From Nitrospirillum viridazoti CBAmc (GTDB lineage: Bacteria; Pseudomonadota; Alphaproteobacteria; Azospirillales; Azospirillaceae), in NCBI RefSeq assembly GCF_000730165.1, contig NZ_CP022113.1, positions 186,001-250,000 on the forward strand: a DNA stretch of 64,000 bases. The letters run 5' to 3'. The notes under the pieces are model-generated. The model was not told the origin of the DNA, made no database searches, and saw nothing but the letters and a program-made list of their open reading frames with translations. Both the position numbers and the translations under genes were made by a program. This document shows positions 25,911-34,082 of the stretch, one piece after another. Positions within the stretch are counted from its first letter, which is position 1. Every line of letters starts with the position of its first letter.

Positions 25911-26345
25911 ATGACGCCGCACGACTGCCCTTCTGGTGTGATAGATATTTCTGTTTGCATTGAATGGAATGCCAGAAAATTGAAATATGTCTGGTATTAC
26001 AATGGAATGTCGGCAAAAAATTTCTCTATTAGAGTGCCTGCTAGTGTTGGTCGCATCAGATTTGTGTTTGATAAGGTAACAGAAGGTAATTTTAAATTTA
26101 CCAAACCCGGGATTGTGGGATTGCCAAAAAGTAATCCTTTCCCTGACGCGACTGCGATTTCACCCGATATTGAGGATGGAATCATCACATTTTATAATAC
26201 GCAGCAGAACTGCGGGTATGTGAAGGTCGCCGCAATTACCCTTAACGCGGAGCTAATTGCTTCGAATGGGGAGGTGAGGCTCTCGTCAGATCCAGAAATG
26301 ACCAATACAGGTGGTGAAGCTGTCCCCCCTTCTTGCGGTCATTGA
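25911..26345 (+). CDS. Orphan small protein coupled to the nSTAND gene
   Basis: A 144-residue protein that I do not recognise. Predicted strands alternate with short loops (KLKYVWYYN, FSIRVPASVGRIRFVF, YVKVAAITLNAEL), so it is probably beta-rich, and there is no signal peptide or membrane helix. The gene is AT-rich like the 3' half of its neighbour. It has a strong AAGGAGT ribosome-binding site and starts 12 bases after the nSTAND stop, implying one transcript. A terminator follows. A target or effector of the nSTAND protein is possible but unproven. Confidence 0.6.
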   Translation: MTPHDCPSGVIDISVCIEWNARKLKYVWYYNGMSAKNFSIRVPASVGRIRFVFDKVTEGNFKFTKPGIVGLPKSNPFPDATAISPDIEDGIITFYNTQQNCGYVKVAAITLNAELIASNGEVRLSSDPEMTNTGGEAVPPSCGH

Positions 26346-26363
26346 TTAGGCGACAGTCAGTAC

Positions 26364-26397
26364 GGCCTGGGCTTGCCATAGCCCAGGCCGCCTTCTT
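26364..26397 (+). terminator. Hairpin terminator after the nSTAND operon
   Basis: A perfect 9-bp stem GGCCTGGGC / GCCCAGGCC with an 8-base loop is followed by a pyrimidine-rich tail (CTTCTTTCC). It lies 18 bases after the stop of the orphan gene. Confidence 0.7.
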
Positions 26398-26544
26398 TCC
26401 AAAGACAGTCGCCCGCCAAATAAATTTCCAAATCAAATCAATATTTTATCATCGGCAAGATAACAGAAGGAAGAATTCTTCCGCCTGCTGGCAAGGTGGT
26501 TGGGCCGTTGGCGCGGGGGGCGTCACGGCGACGACAACCCGCCC

Positions 26545-27045
26545 ATGAGCCAGCACATCATGAACCGCTATACCGCCCGAGAGCGCCAAGTCCTGGACCT
26601 GACCGGACAAGGCCTGACCAGTTCTGAGATCGCCGCCACGCTGGGTGCCTCGGAACTGACCATCCGCAAGCACCGTTCCAACATCATGCGCAAGGCGGGG
26701 CTGACCTCGACCGCGCAACTGATCGCCTACGCCCGGGGTGTCACGGCGCCGCAACTACCGCCGCCACCGTTGGCTTGGGATGTCCTGGGGCCGCGCGAGG
26801 CGGAGGTGGTGCGCTACGTCGCGGCCGGCCTCACCAGCAAGGAAATCGCCCGCCTTATTGATATCAGCCCACGCACTGTCCAGAAGCACCGGGAACGCGC
26901 GGGTGAAAAGTTGGGGGTGCATACACTTCAGGAAATCATCATCCGGGCCCAGTCGTCGCCGGACGTCCGGTCCGCCAATCAGCTCGGGCCTTCGCCAGGC
27001 GAAGGCGGAAGCACCCCGAACTGTGATTCCGTCTGTCGAGCGTGA
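26545..27045 (+). CDS. Protein with two tandem LuxR-type HTH domains
   Basis: A 166-residue protein made almost entirely of two GerE/LuxR helix-turn-helix domains. The first spans about residues 6-62 (TARERQVLDLTGQGLTSSEI...LTIRKHRSNIMRKAG). The second spans about 75-130 (LGPREAEVVRYVAAGLTSKEI...TVQKHRERAGEKLGV). No receiver or autoinducer domain is present. A lone LuxR domain normally dimerises to bind a palindrome; a covalent pair could bind as one chain. The Met in MSQHIMNRY is taken as start; no strong ribosome-binding site is visible, and Met6 is an alternative. The target is unknown. Confidence 0.8.
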   Translation: MSQHIMNRYTARERQVLDLTGQGLTSSEIAATLGASELTIRKHRSNIMRKAGLTSTAQLIAYARGVTAPQLPPPPLAWDVLGPREAEVVRYVAAGLTSKEIARLIDISPRTVQKHRERAGEKLGVHTLQEIIIRAQSSPDVRSANQLGPSPGEGGSTPNCDSVCRA

Positions 27046-27141
27046 GTGAACATCACGAAGGATCGGGCTGCCCGGATCTCCATCTCGGCGGGGGAAGGTC
27101 CGGAACCGCAGCCAACCCCAGCCGATGACGCCGCCAGGCTT

Positions 27142-27771
27142 TCATGCCGGGTGGCGTAAAGGCCGGGGCAGGGTCAGCGCGTCCACTCCCGTGGCGCGCA
27201 CGGCCCAGCGCCGGTGCCAGCGCAGATCGGTCAGCGACAGCGGCGCGATGTCCAGCCGCCAGAAGGCTCGCGGCGGCGCCTCCAGCACGACGGCCACCGC
27301 CATGCGGATCACGGCCGGGTGGGTGACGGCCAGGGTGTGCCCCTCCGCCGTTCCATGCTCCAGCCACCGCGCCACCCGCGCCCGCAGCTGCGCCAGCGAC
27401 TCAGCCCCATGGGGGCGGGCCTCCGGATCGCTCAGCCAGACCCCTACCGCGTCCGCCTCATGGGCCGATAGGTCGGCCAGGCTGCGGCCCTGCCAGGCGC
27501 CCACGTCCAGGTCGGCCAGGGCCGTGTCCTCATGCGCCTCCACACCCAGGGCGCCGGCCAGCGCGTCCGCTGTCTGCCGTGCGCGGGTTTCAGGCGCCGT
27601 CCACAGGCGATCGACCTTACGCAGGGCGCGCACCTCCGCCAGCAGGGCGGCTTGGGCCAGGCCGGCTTCCTCTGCCGCTTCGTCTGCGCGTGGGAAGAGG
27701 GCGTCACGCTGCGCCCGGGTGGGGGCGTGGGCGAGCAGGGTCAGGCGGCCAATGACATTGGGGGCTGTCAT
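27142..27771 (-). CDS. Histidine-phosphatase-superfamily protein (CobC-like), altered RHG motif
   Basis: A 209-residue branch-1 histidine phosphatase fold. The second active-site block is preserved (TLAVTHPAVIRM), as is ETRARQTADAL with its conserved Arg. The first block, normally LxRHGxT, reads LTLLAHAPT, so the Arg before the catalytic His and the Gly after it are both Ala. Phosphatases of this family make alpha-ribazole in cobalamin synthesis. This gene lies beside a cobalamin riboswitch and cobalt-transporter genes, transcribed divergently from them. The altered motif may reduce activity or change specificity. Confidence 0.75.
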   Translation of the reverse strand: MTAPNVIGRLTLLAHAPTRAQRDALFPRADEAAEEAGLAQAALLAEVRALRKVDRLWTAPETRARQTADALAGALGVEAHEDTALADLDVGAWQGRSLADLSAHEADAVGVWLSDPEARPHGAESLAQLRARVARWLEHGTAEGHTLAVTHPAVIRMAVAVVLEAPPRAFWRLDIAPLSLTDLRWHRRWAVRATGVDALTLPRPLRHPA

Positions 27772-27784
27772 GGAGATAGTCCTT

Positions 27785-27930
27785 GAATGCGGTGCGGCCC
27801 CTCCCTACCATCAACGGATCGCCCGCGCATGGGGGAAGCCGGTGCAAATCCGGCACGGTCGCGCCACTGTAACCGAACGCCCAGGCCTTTCCAGGGCGTG
27901 CGGAAGCCAGACCCCCCGTCGCATGACACA
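27785..27930 (+). ncRNA. Cobalamin (B12) riboswitch upstream of cbtB
   Basis: The 5' leader contains the hallmark core of the cobalamin aptamer: a GCCGGTGC/GGCAC stem-loop, the invariant GCCACTGTAA (27863-27872) and the B12-box-like GGAAGCCAGACC (27902-27913). These occur in the correct order, about 60 bases upstream of the cbtB start. Adenosylcobalamin binding would lower expression of the cobalt transporter genes. Exact 5' and 3' limits are estimates. Confidence 0.92.
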
Positions 27931-27970
27931 GACCGCATACGGGACGCGTAATCCCAGGGAGCGTTTTTTC

Positions 27971-28189
27971 ATGGCCCATGCCACCACTCATTCCGGCACC
28001 CCCGCCGTTGCCCTGCCGGTGATCTCCGCCGCTGAACTGCTGCCCTGGGCCGTGTTCGGCGGGCTGCTGCTGGTGCTGATGGTCTATTTCGTGGGGGCGG
28101 AACAGGGCGCCACCTCCCTGATCCAGGGCCGTGAGGTGCATGAGTTCGTGCACGACGCCCGCCACCTGCTGGGCTTCCCCTGCCACTGA
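27971..28189 (+). CDS. cbtB: CbtB-type cobalt transporter subunit
   Basis: A 72-residue protein with one membrane helix (about residues 22-44, LLPWAVFGGLLLVLMVYFVGAEQG) and the signature His-containing C-terminus VHEFVHDARHLLGFPCH. CbtB always occurs with CbtA and is normally under B12-riboswitch control, as here. GGGAGC precedes the ATG. The same frame is open for 280 codons upstream, but that would translate the riboswitch and the opposite-strand phosphatase, so it is rejected. It probably works with CbtA in cobalt uptake for cobalamin synthesis. Confidence 0.93.
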   Translation: MAHATTHSGTPAVALPVISAAELLPWAVFGGLLLVLMVYFVGAEQGATSLIQGREVHEFVHDARHLLGFPCH

Positions 28190-28210
28190 GGCGGGTGGAC
28201 CCTCGACATC

Positions 28211-29035
28211 ATGGTTGGAATTTATCTCGCCCGCGGGATGCTCATCGGCATCCTGGCGGGTTTGTTTGCCTTCGGCGTGGCCACGCTGATCGGCGAGCCG
28301 CCAGTCGAACGCGCCATCGCCTTTGAAGCATCCCAGGCCACGGGGGGTCATGAGCATCATGACGCGGCCGCCACCATTGACACCGTTGAGGCCGGGCACA
28401 GCCATCATCATCATGACGCCCAGGCGGCGGATGAGGGGGAGGAGCTGTTCAGCCGCGGCACGCAGGGTGGCTGGGGCCTGCTGACCGGCTTGCTGGTCTA
28501 TGGCGCCGCCGTGGGCGGGCTCTTCGCCCTGACCTATGCCTACGCCCAGGGTCGCATGGGCACCCTGGGGCCGCGTGGCCTGGCCGCCGCTCTGGCCCTG
28601 TTGGGTTTCCTGGCCGTGGTTCTGGTGCCGGCCTTCAAGTATCCGGCCAATCCCCCGGCGGTGGGCGACCCCGACACCATCCAGCAGCGCACCGCCCTGT
28701 TCTTCATCCTGCTGATCCTGTCCGTCGCCGCCATGGCGGCGGCCGTGGTCACGGCCCGCCGGCTGGCCGCCCGCTGGGGCACCTGGAACGCCGGCCTCGC
28801 CGGCGGCGCCCTGTTCCTGGCGGTCATGGTCGTGGCGGGATATGCCCTGCCCGAAGTGAACGAGGTGCCGGAGACATTCCCGGCCCAGCTGCTGTGGCGT
28901 TTCCGTATCGCCTCCTGGGGCATCCATGCCGCCCTGTGGGCGGCCTTGGGCTTGGGCTACGGCTGGCTATGCGAACGGGCGCAGTCCCGTGATCTTCAGG
29001 CCCTGCGCCGGGGTGACCGGCCGGCGCTGTTCTGA
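28211..29035 (+). CDS. cbtA: CbtA-type cobalt transporter
   Basis: A 274-residue membrane protein with about five or six hydrophobic helices, starting at YLARGMLIGILAGLFAFGVATLIGEPPVERAI. A His-rich cytoplasmic or periplasmic loop at about residues 46-69 (GGHEHHD...GHSHHHHD) is suited to Co2+ binding. Conserved FKYPANPPAVGDPDTI and the terminal helices match CbtA. It lies 21 bases after cbtB and shares its riboswitch-controlled transcript. The long His-rich loop is richer than usual. Confidence 0.93.
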   Translation: MVGIYLARGMLIGILAGLFAFGVATLIGEPPVERAIAFEASQATGGHEHHDAAATIDTVEAGHSHHHHDAQAADEGEELFSRGTQGGWGLLTGLLVYGAAVGGLFALTYAYAQGRMGTLGPRGLAAALALLGFLAVVLVPAFKYPANPPAVGDPDTIQQRTALFFILLILSVAAMAAAVVTARRLAARWGTWNAGLAGGALFLAVMVVAGYALPEVNEVPETFPAQLLWRFRIASWGIHAALWAALGLGYGWLCERAQSRDLQALRRGDRPALF

Positions 29036-29138
29036 CGTCGATAATGCCACGCCGGGCAGCCATTCATGACCGGTCGATGACAGCCGCCCGACGCCAACCG
29101 TAGAAATGGACGGTCCCGTCGCAGGATCGCTCCATCCC

Positions 29139-29993
29139 ATGTCCATCGCCGTCTTCGCCATCGTCCTGTTCGCGGCCCTGCTGCATGCCACCTGGAACGC
29201 CCTGGTGAAGGGGGCGGGGGACAAGCTGATGGCGGCCGTCCTGGTGGCAGGCGGCGCGGCCCTCATCGCCATCGTGACGCTGCCCTTCCTGCCCCTGCCG
29301 GCGGCGGCCAGCTGGCCCTATCTGGTGACGTCCAGCGTCCTGCAGATCCTCTATCTGACCCTGGTTGCCCGCGCCTATCACGTCGCGGACATGAGCCAGA
29401 CCTATCCCCTGATGCGGGGGACGGCGCCGCTGCTGGTGGCGCTGGTCAGCGGGCTGTGGCTGCATGAGGCGCTGTCCCTTCACGCCCTGCTGGGGGTCGG
29501 TGTGATCTGCGCCGGCATTCTCAGCATGGCGTGGGTGGGCCGGCGCGGTGGGGCGGGCCTGACGGACGGCGGCACCACCGGCACCCGCCTGGCACTGCTG
29601 ACCGCCGTGGTTATCGCCGGTTACACCCTGGTTGACGGCCACGGCGTCCGCCTGTCGGGCGCGCCCGCGTCCTATGTGCTGTGGGGTGTGCTGCTCAATG
29701 GTCTGCCGCTGGTGGCTTGGGCGTTGCTGGCCCGGCGCCGGATCTTCCTGCAGCATGTCGTCCGCCAGTGGCCGCGGGGCCTGGTGGGCGGCGCCGGCAC
29801 CCTGATCTCCTACGGCCTGGCCCTGTGGGCCATGACGGTGGCGCCCGTCGCCGTCATCGCCGCCCTGCGCGAAAGCTCCATCTTGTTCGGCACCGCCATC
29901 GCCGGCCTGGTGCTGAAGGAGCGGGTGGGTCCTCGCCGCCTGGCTGCTGCCTGCCTCATCGCCGTGGGCGCCATGGTGTTGCGCCTGGCGTGA
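29139..29993 (+). CDS. EamA/DMT-family transporter
   Basis: A 284-residue protein with ten predicted membrane helices arranged as two EamA repeats (MSIAVFAIVLFAALLHATWNALVKG at the start, ALRESSILFGTAIAGLVLKERVG in the second repeat). DMT transporters export metabolites such as amino acids or nucleosides. The start is the ATG immediately before the first helix; an upstream Met would add 11 polar residues. It lies about 100 bases after cbtA on the same strand and may be cotranscribed, but a cobalamin role cannot be claimed. Confidence 0.85.
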   Translation: MSIAVFAIVLFAALLHATWNALVKGAGDKLMAAVLVAGGAALIAIVTLPFLPLPAAASWPYLVTSSVLQILYLTLVARAYHVADMSQTYPLMRGTAPLLVALVSGLWLHEALSLHALLGVGVICAGILSMAWVGRRGGAGLTDGGTTGTRLALLTAVVIAGYTLVDGHGVRLSGAPASYVLWGVLLNGLPLVAWALLARRRIFLQHVVRQWPRGLVGGAGTLISYGLALWAMTVAPVAVIAALRESSILFGTAIAGLVLKERVGPRRLAAACLIAVGAMVLRLA

Positions 29994-30015
29994 GGCGGGC
30001 GGCGGAATGATCGCG

Positions 30016-32394
30016 TCAGGCGGCCCGGGCCAGTCCGGCCTCGTCCCAGCCGGTGCCGCGATGCCAGCGCGCGGTGATACGCCCGCGTTCCAGGGCGAAC
30101 AGGGTCAGCCAGCCGTTGTCGAACAGCGCCCGCACCTGCTCGTGGCGGGCCAGCACCTCGGCGATGGCGTGCTGCGGCGCCTCCACCAGGACCGACAGGC
30201 GCAGGGGCGCGTGGACCAGGCGCTCTCCGTCGTGGACGGCTTGCCAGGGCAGGCCGGTGCGCAGCATGCCGCCGTTGCCCTCCACCACGCCGATGCCGGC
30301 GGTGACATTGTGGATGAGCTTGTCCCCGCCGCCGAACAGCGTGGGTGCCACGGCCGACCCGTAATATTGCAGGCCGATCCAACTGGCCACCACCACCGGC
30401 GCCGTCAGGATCAATTCCAGGGTGGCGAAGTCGCGATCCTCCCGCCAGTCGTAGGAATGGAGGAAGGCCCGGCCCTTCAGGTCGCCGGAGGCGGTCACGG
30501 CGCGCGGGGCGGCGACGAAGGCGGCACACCCGGCCAGCCCCCATTCCGGCCGGATCCCCGCCCAGTTGCGGGCGCGGGCCGACAGTGACGCCGCGCTGGC
30601 GCCGGGAAGGCGGGCCGCCCGTTCCTGGCGCACCTGGCGCCCCGTCCGGTCCAGCCAGTCGCGGGCGCGGCGGATGTCCGCCTCATGATCTCGGCCGGCG
30701 CCATCGGTATAAAGGGTGACGCGATCGGTCACCGTGTCATGCAGGCCGGCCAGGAACAGGGTGTCGGCCGGCAGGTCGATGCCATGGGCGGGCAGGCCCG
30801 CCCGCGTCTCCGGATCGTTCAGCAAGCCCGCCAGCAGGCGGGCGGAGACGTCGCCCGGATGACCACCGCAGGCGCCGCAGTGATAGGCGCTGTGGTGCGG
30901 ATTGTTGTGCAGCGTCGCGCCATGGCCGATCAGCAGCACCAGCCGCGCGTGATCCTGGGTCAGCGACATGGCCTTCAGCACCTGTGCCGCAGTCGCCGCC
31001 TTCACATCCACCGACAGGGCGGGCGTAAAGGCCGGCGCCGGGTCGGTCGCCAGCGCCCGGCCCAGCCCCAGGGCGTCGCGCAGCAGCTTCGCGGCGTACA
31101 GCGGCCCCGCCGACTCCACGAAGGCGAAGGAGGATACCGCCGCCTGGCGGAACCGTCCCAGCGCGCGGGCGGCGCGGGCGGCGATGCGCCGCCGCCGGTC
31201 CTGGGCGGGTGGCAGGGGGATGCTGGAGTGCAGGCGGGGCGGCAACAGGACGGGCAGCCGTGCCTCCCTCAGGTCGGACGCGGCCGGACGGTGGTCCACG
31301 GCCAAGCCGAAGAAGCCGGCGAAGCCCAGCGTGCCGATACCGGTGTCCTGGCTTTCCAAGGCCCGGCGGAACGGCTCCGATCGCACGTCGATGCAAAACG
31401 CTGCCTGCAATAAGGGCCGGTCCCCGGGGGTGGCCGTATCAGCTCCCCGCAGCACCGTGTCCAGCTCCCGCTGATAGGCCATTTCCGTCGCGTGCTGCAG
31501 GATGGTGTCGACCACCAGGTCGGCATTCGGCGTCACCGGCTGCGCGTGGGCAGCCAGCACCTCCGCCCAGGCCGGGGCCACCGCCGGCACATGGGCCAGC
31601 AGGGCCTCTTCCCACACCAGGCGGATGGCCAGAAGGTCGGCCAGCGTACCTTCGCCATCGTCCGCCAGCTCGGCCTGCCACTGCAGCCAGCGCGCATGCT
31701 GGGCCCAGCCCCCAAGGTCGGTCAGCAGCCGGTGGAAGGCCGTCTCCGCCGCGTCGGCCGTGAGGTCCAGCGCGGCGGCGGCGCGCAGCAGGGCGCGGCC
31801 TGGGGTGTCGGGGCAATTGGCGACATGACGGCAGAAACCCGTCAGGCCGGCCAGCTCGGGCGTCAGGTCATGGATTGCCCATTCCCGCCAGGCGGCGAAG
31901 GCCGATGATCCCGGGGCCGGCGTCCACAGGGCCTGTCCCCGGTCGAAATGACCCGCCGCCCACAGCCCCAGGCAGCGGCGGATGATTGCGGGCCAGTCGG
32001 TGCCGGTGGCGCGCGCCGCCAGATCCGCGATGGTGGGCAACGCCTGCGGCGCGGGCTGGTCCTGATGGGCCAGTGCCGTCAGGGTGGTCCCGTCGGCCGG
32101 CTTGCCCGGATGGGGGCAGGCGGCCAGTGCCGCCGCCAGGTCGCTGGCGGTGATCTCCCCCGTGGCGATCATGGCGGCGTAATCCGCGCGGCTGCGGGTC
32201 AGGCGGACCCCGGCGACACGGGCCAGCCGGGCGGCGGCCTGCGCCAAATCTTCCCCGGTCTGGCCCAGAAAGGGATTGACGGCCACCGTGGCGTTCAGGG
32301 GAAAGGCGGGCGGGATGGCGCGCATCGCCGCCTCGGCCGCCGCGAACAGGGCCTTGGCCGGTGCCGGCGCGATGTCGGGCTGATCGTGGAACAT
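30016..32394 (-). CDS. dabA: DabA inorganic-carbon transporter subunit (DUF2309)
   Basis: A 792-residue DUF2309 protein, the large soluble subunit of the DabAB energy-coupled inorganic carbon pump. It is related to beta-carbonic anhydrases. The probable zinc site is visible as Cys and Asp in AAFCIDVRSEPFRR and His and Cys in LIGHGATLHNNP...AYHCGACGG. DabA converts CO2 to bicarbonate vectorially while DabB supplies proton coupling. The start MFHDQPD has GGGAG upstream; open frame further upstream only runs into dabB. It lies 26 bases after dabB on the same strand. Confidence 0.92.
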   Translation of the reverse strand: MFHDQPDIAPAPAKALFAAAEAAMRAIPPAFPLNATVAVNPFLGQTGEDLAQAAARLARVAGVRLTRSRADYAAMIATGEITASDLAAALAACPHPGKPADGTTLTALAHQDQPAPQALPTIADLAARATGTDWPAIIRRCLGLWAAGHFDRGQALWTPAPGSSAFAAWREWAIHDLTPELAGLTGFCRHVANCPDTPGRALLRAAAALDLTADAAETAFHRLLTDLGGWAQHARWLQWQAELADDGEGTLADLLAIRLVWEEALLAHVPAVAPAWAEVLAAHAQPVTPNADLVVDTILQHATEMAYQRELDTVLRGADTATPGDRPLLQAAFCIDVRSEPFRRALESQDTGIGTLGFAGFFGLAVDHRPAASDLREARLPVLLPPRLHSSIPLPPAQDRRRRIAARAARALGRFRQAAVSSFAFVESAGPLYAAKLLRDALGLGRALATDPAPAFTPALSVDVKAATAAQVLKAMSLTQDHARLVLLIGHGATLHNNPHHSAYHCGACGGHPGDVSARLLAGLLNDPETRAGLPAHGIDLPADTLFLAGLHDTVTDRVTLYTDGAGRDHEADIRRARDWLDRTGRQVRQERAARLPGASAASLSARARNWAGIRPEWGLAGCAAFVAAPRAVTASGDLKGRAFLHSYDWREDRDFATLELILTAPVVVASWIGLQYYGSAVAPTLFGGGDKLIHNVTAGIGVVEGNGGMLRTGLPWQAVHDGERLVHAPLRLSVLVEAPQHAIAEVLARHEQVRALFDNGWLTLFALERGRITARWHRGTGWDEAGLARAA

Positions 32395-32420
32395 GGTGTC
32401 GTCTCCCGTAGTGACGGTCG

Positions 32421-33962
32421 TCAGGACCGGACGGCGCGGAAGCCGCCGATCAGCCGGTCGAGGGCGGCGTTGAGGTAGAACCCGTTGGCGATATGGACTC
32501 GCAGGCCCGCTGCCGCCGGATGGTGGGCCCAGTGGGGAAACAGCGCCTGCGCCACCGCCACCCCGCAGAAGGAGGTGACGGTCAGCCCGATCAGCGCCCA
32601 TTCCAGCGCCCCCGCCACCGGCGGGGCGGGCAGGGTGCCGCCGGCGGCATGCACCGCCAGGGCCTGCAGCCCGAAGTAGGAGAGGGTGACGGCGGTGGAG
32701 GCGGCCAGCGTGCGCTGGGTCAACGCCCGGGGTGCGGCGTCCGCCAGCCCCTGCGCCACCAAATAGGCGACGCCGGACACCAGGATCAGGCCCAGGGCCA
32801 GCGCCTGCGGTGACTTCGGCCCGGCCAGCAGGGTGAAGCCGACGGCGGCGAGGCCGTAAAGGGCCAGCGCCAGCCCGAAGGCGCGGATCACCGCTCCGAC
32901 GCCGGGCGCTGCCACCGGACCCGGGCGCCGGGTGGCCTGCACCGCCCGGATGGCCCCGCCGGAGGACAGGAAGGCGTGCGCCTTATAGAGCGAATGCGCC
33001 AGGATGTGCAGCATCGCTACCGGCCACAGGCCCAGCCCGCATTGCAGCAGCATGAAGCCCATCTGTGCCACCGTGGACCAGGCCAGGGCCGTCTTGACCG
33101 CGCTTTGTGTCAGCATGACCAGGGCGCCGAACAGGGCAGTGAACCCGCCCAGCATCACCAGTGCCGCCATGGCCCCCGGACTGGCCTGCACCAGCCAGGC
33201 CAGGCGGATCAGCAGCAGCCCGCCGCTGTTGATGATGCCGGCATGCAGCAGGGCCGACACAGGCGTCGGCGCCTCCATCACCTCGGTCAGCCAGCCATGC
33301 AGGGGGAAGGCGGCCGTCTTCAGCAAGGCGGCCAGGACCAGCAGGCCCGCGGCCCCCTCAGCGGCCGGGGGAAGTGGCGCCATGCGGGCGGCGGCTTCGA
33401 TTGTCGCGATGTCCATGGTGCCATAGGCCAGCCACAGCAGGCCGGTGGCCAGGATCAGCGCGGCGTCGCCGGCCCCCCAGACCAGGGTGAATTTCGCGGC
33501 CGCGCGCCGCGCCGGCGCCCGGTCGGGGAAGAACAGCAGCAGCTGGCGCAGCACCAGGCCGATGGCCGCCAGCGCCGGCACCAGCAGCGCCAGGCTGCCG
33601 GCCTGCACCTGCAGCAGCACCAGGCCCAGCACCGTCAACATCAGGGCATGGAACCACCCCTCCCGGGCGGCGCCGTCCATATAGGTGCGGCTGTAGCGGA
33701 CCACCACCCAGCCGATGAAGGCGACGGTCGGCGCCACCAGGGCAGTGACGACATCCAGGCGCACCAGCGGCCCGTCATACCCCACTCCCTGGCCCACCCC
33801 CAGGAACGCGAACCGCGCCGCGCCGGCCAGGCACAGCGCCAAGGCGGCCAGTGCCGCCCCCTCGGCGATCAGGGGAATGGGCCGGGGGCGCCGGCCGGGG
33901 CGCAGCAGGGCGATGGCTGCCGCGGCCAGCAGCACGGCCGGGGCAAGGCTCGACAACGGCAT
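32421..33962 (-). CDS. dabB: DabB membrane subunit (NuoL/MrpA-like)
   Basis: A 513-residue polytopic membrane protein of the proton-translocating NADH-quinone oxidoreductase M/L (antiporter) family, with roughly thirteen hydrophobic segments. The family block AAFPLHGWLTEVMEAPTPVSALLHAG is intact, as are conserved Lys in LLKTAAF and in HSLYKAHAFL. Paired with DUF2309 it is the membrane part of a DAB inorganic carbon accumulation complex rather than respiratory complex I, whose other subunits are absent. It is divergent from a LysR gene with a 120-bp spacer. Confidence 0.9.
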   Translation of the reverse strand: MPLSSLAPAVLLAAAAIALLRPGRRPRPIPLIAEGAALAALALCLAGAARFAFLGVGQGVGYDGPLVRLDVVTALVAPTVAFIGWVVVRYSRTYMDGAAREGWFHALMLTVLGLVLLQVQAGSLALLVPALAAIGLVLRQLLLFFPDRAPARRAAAKFTLVWGAGDAALILATGLLWLAYGTMDIATIEAAARMAPLPPAAEGAAGLLVLAALLKTAAFPLHGWLTEVMEAPTPVSALLHAGIINSGGLLLIRLAWLVQASPGAMAALVMLGGFTALFGALVMLTQSAVKTALAWSTVAQMGFMLLQCGLGLWPVAMLHILAHSLYKAHAFLSSGGAIRAVQATRRPGPVAAPGVGAVIRAFGLALALYGLAAVGFTLLAGPKSPQALALGLILVSGVAYLVAQGLADAAPRALTQRTLAASTAVTLSYFGLQALAVHAAGGTLPAPPVAGALEWALIGLTVTSFCGVAVAQALFPHWAHHPAAAGLRVHIANGFYLNAALDRLIGGFRAVRS

Positions 33963-34037
33963 CGAACTCTCCAGGGAAACGCGGCCCAGGACTGGAACGC
34001 AGGCAGGAGATAGCTCTTGCTCGAATTCCAGAAAATT

Positions 34038-34054
34038 ACATCTTTTAAAGAAGT
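34038..34054. promoter_or_regulatory. Possible LysR operator in the dabB/LysR spacer
   Basis: ACATCTTT-T-AAAGAAGT is a near-perfect inverted repeat (one mismatch) in the only AT-rich part of the spacer, 29 bases before the LysR start. It is a reasonable binding site for the adjacent regulator, but it does not have strict T-N11-A geometry. Confidence 0.35.
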
Positions 34055-34082
34055 ACGTTCTATTTATTGGAATGGTCTCGGC

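Noticed and set aside
27125-27970. A 282-codon upstream extension of cbtB.
   Set aside because: It would run through the opposite-strand phosphatase gene and the cobalamin riboswitch; the conserved CbtB protein begins at 27971.
32395-32601. Upstream extension of dabA.
   Set aside because: The extra residues overlap the end of dabB and are not part of DUF2309; MFHDQPD has a proper ribosome-binding site.
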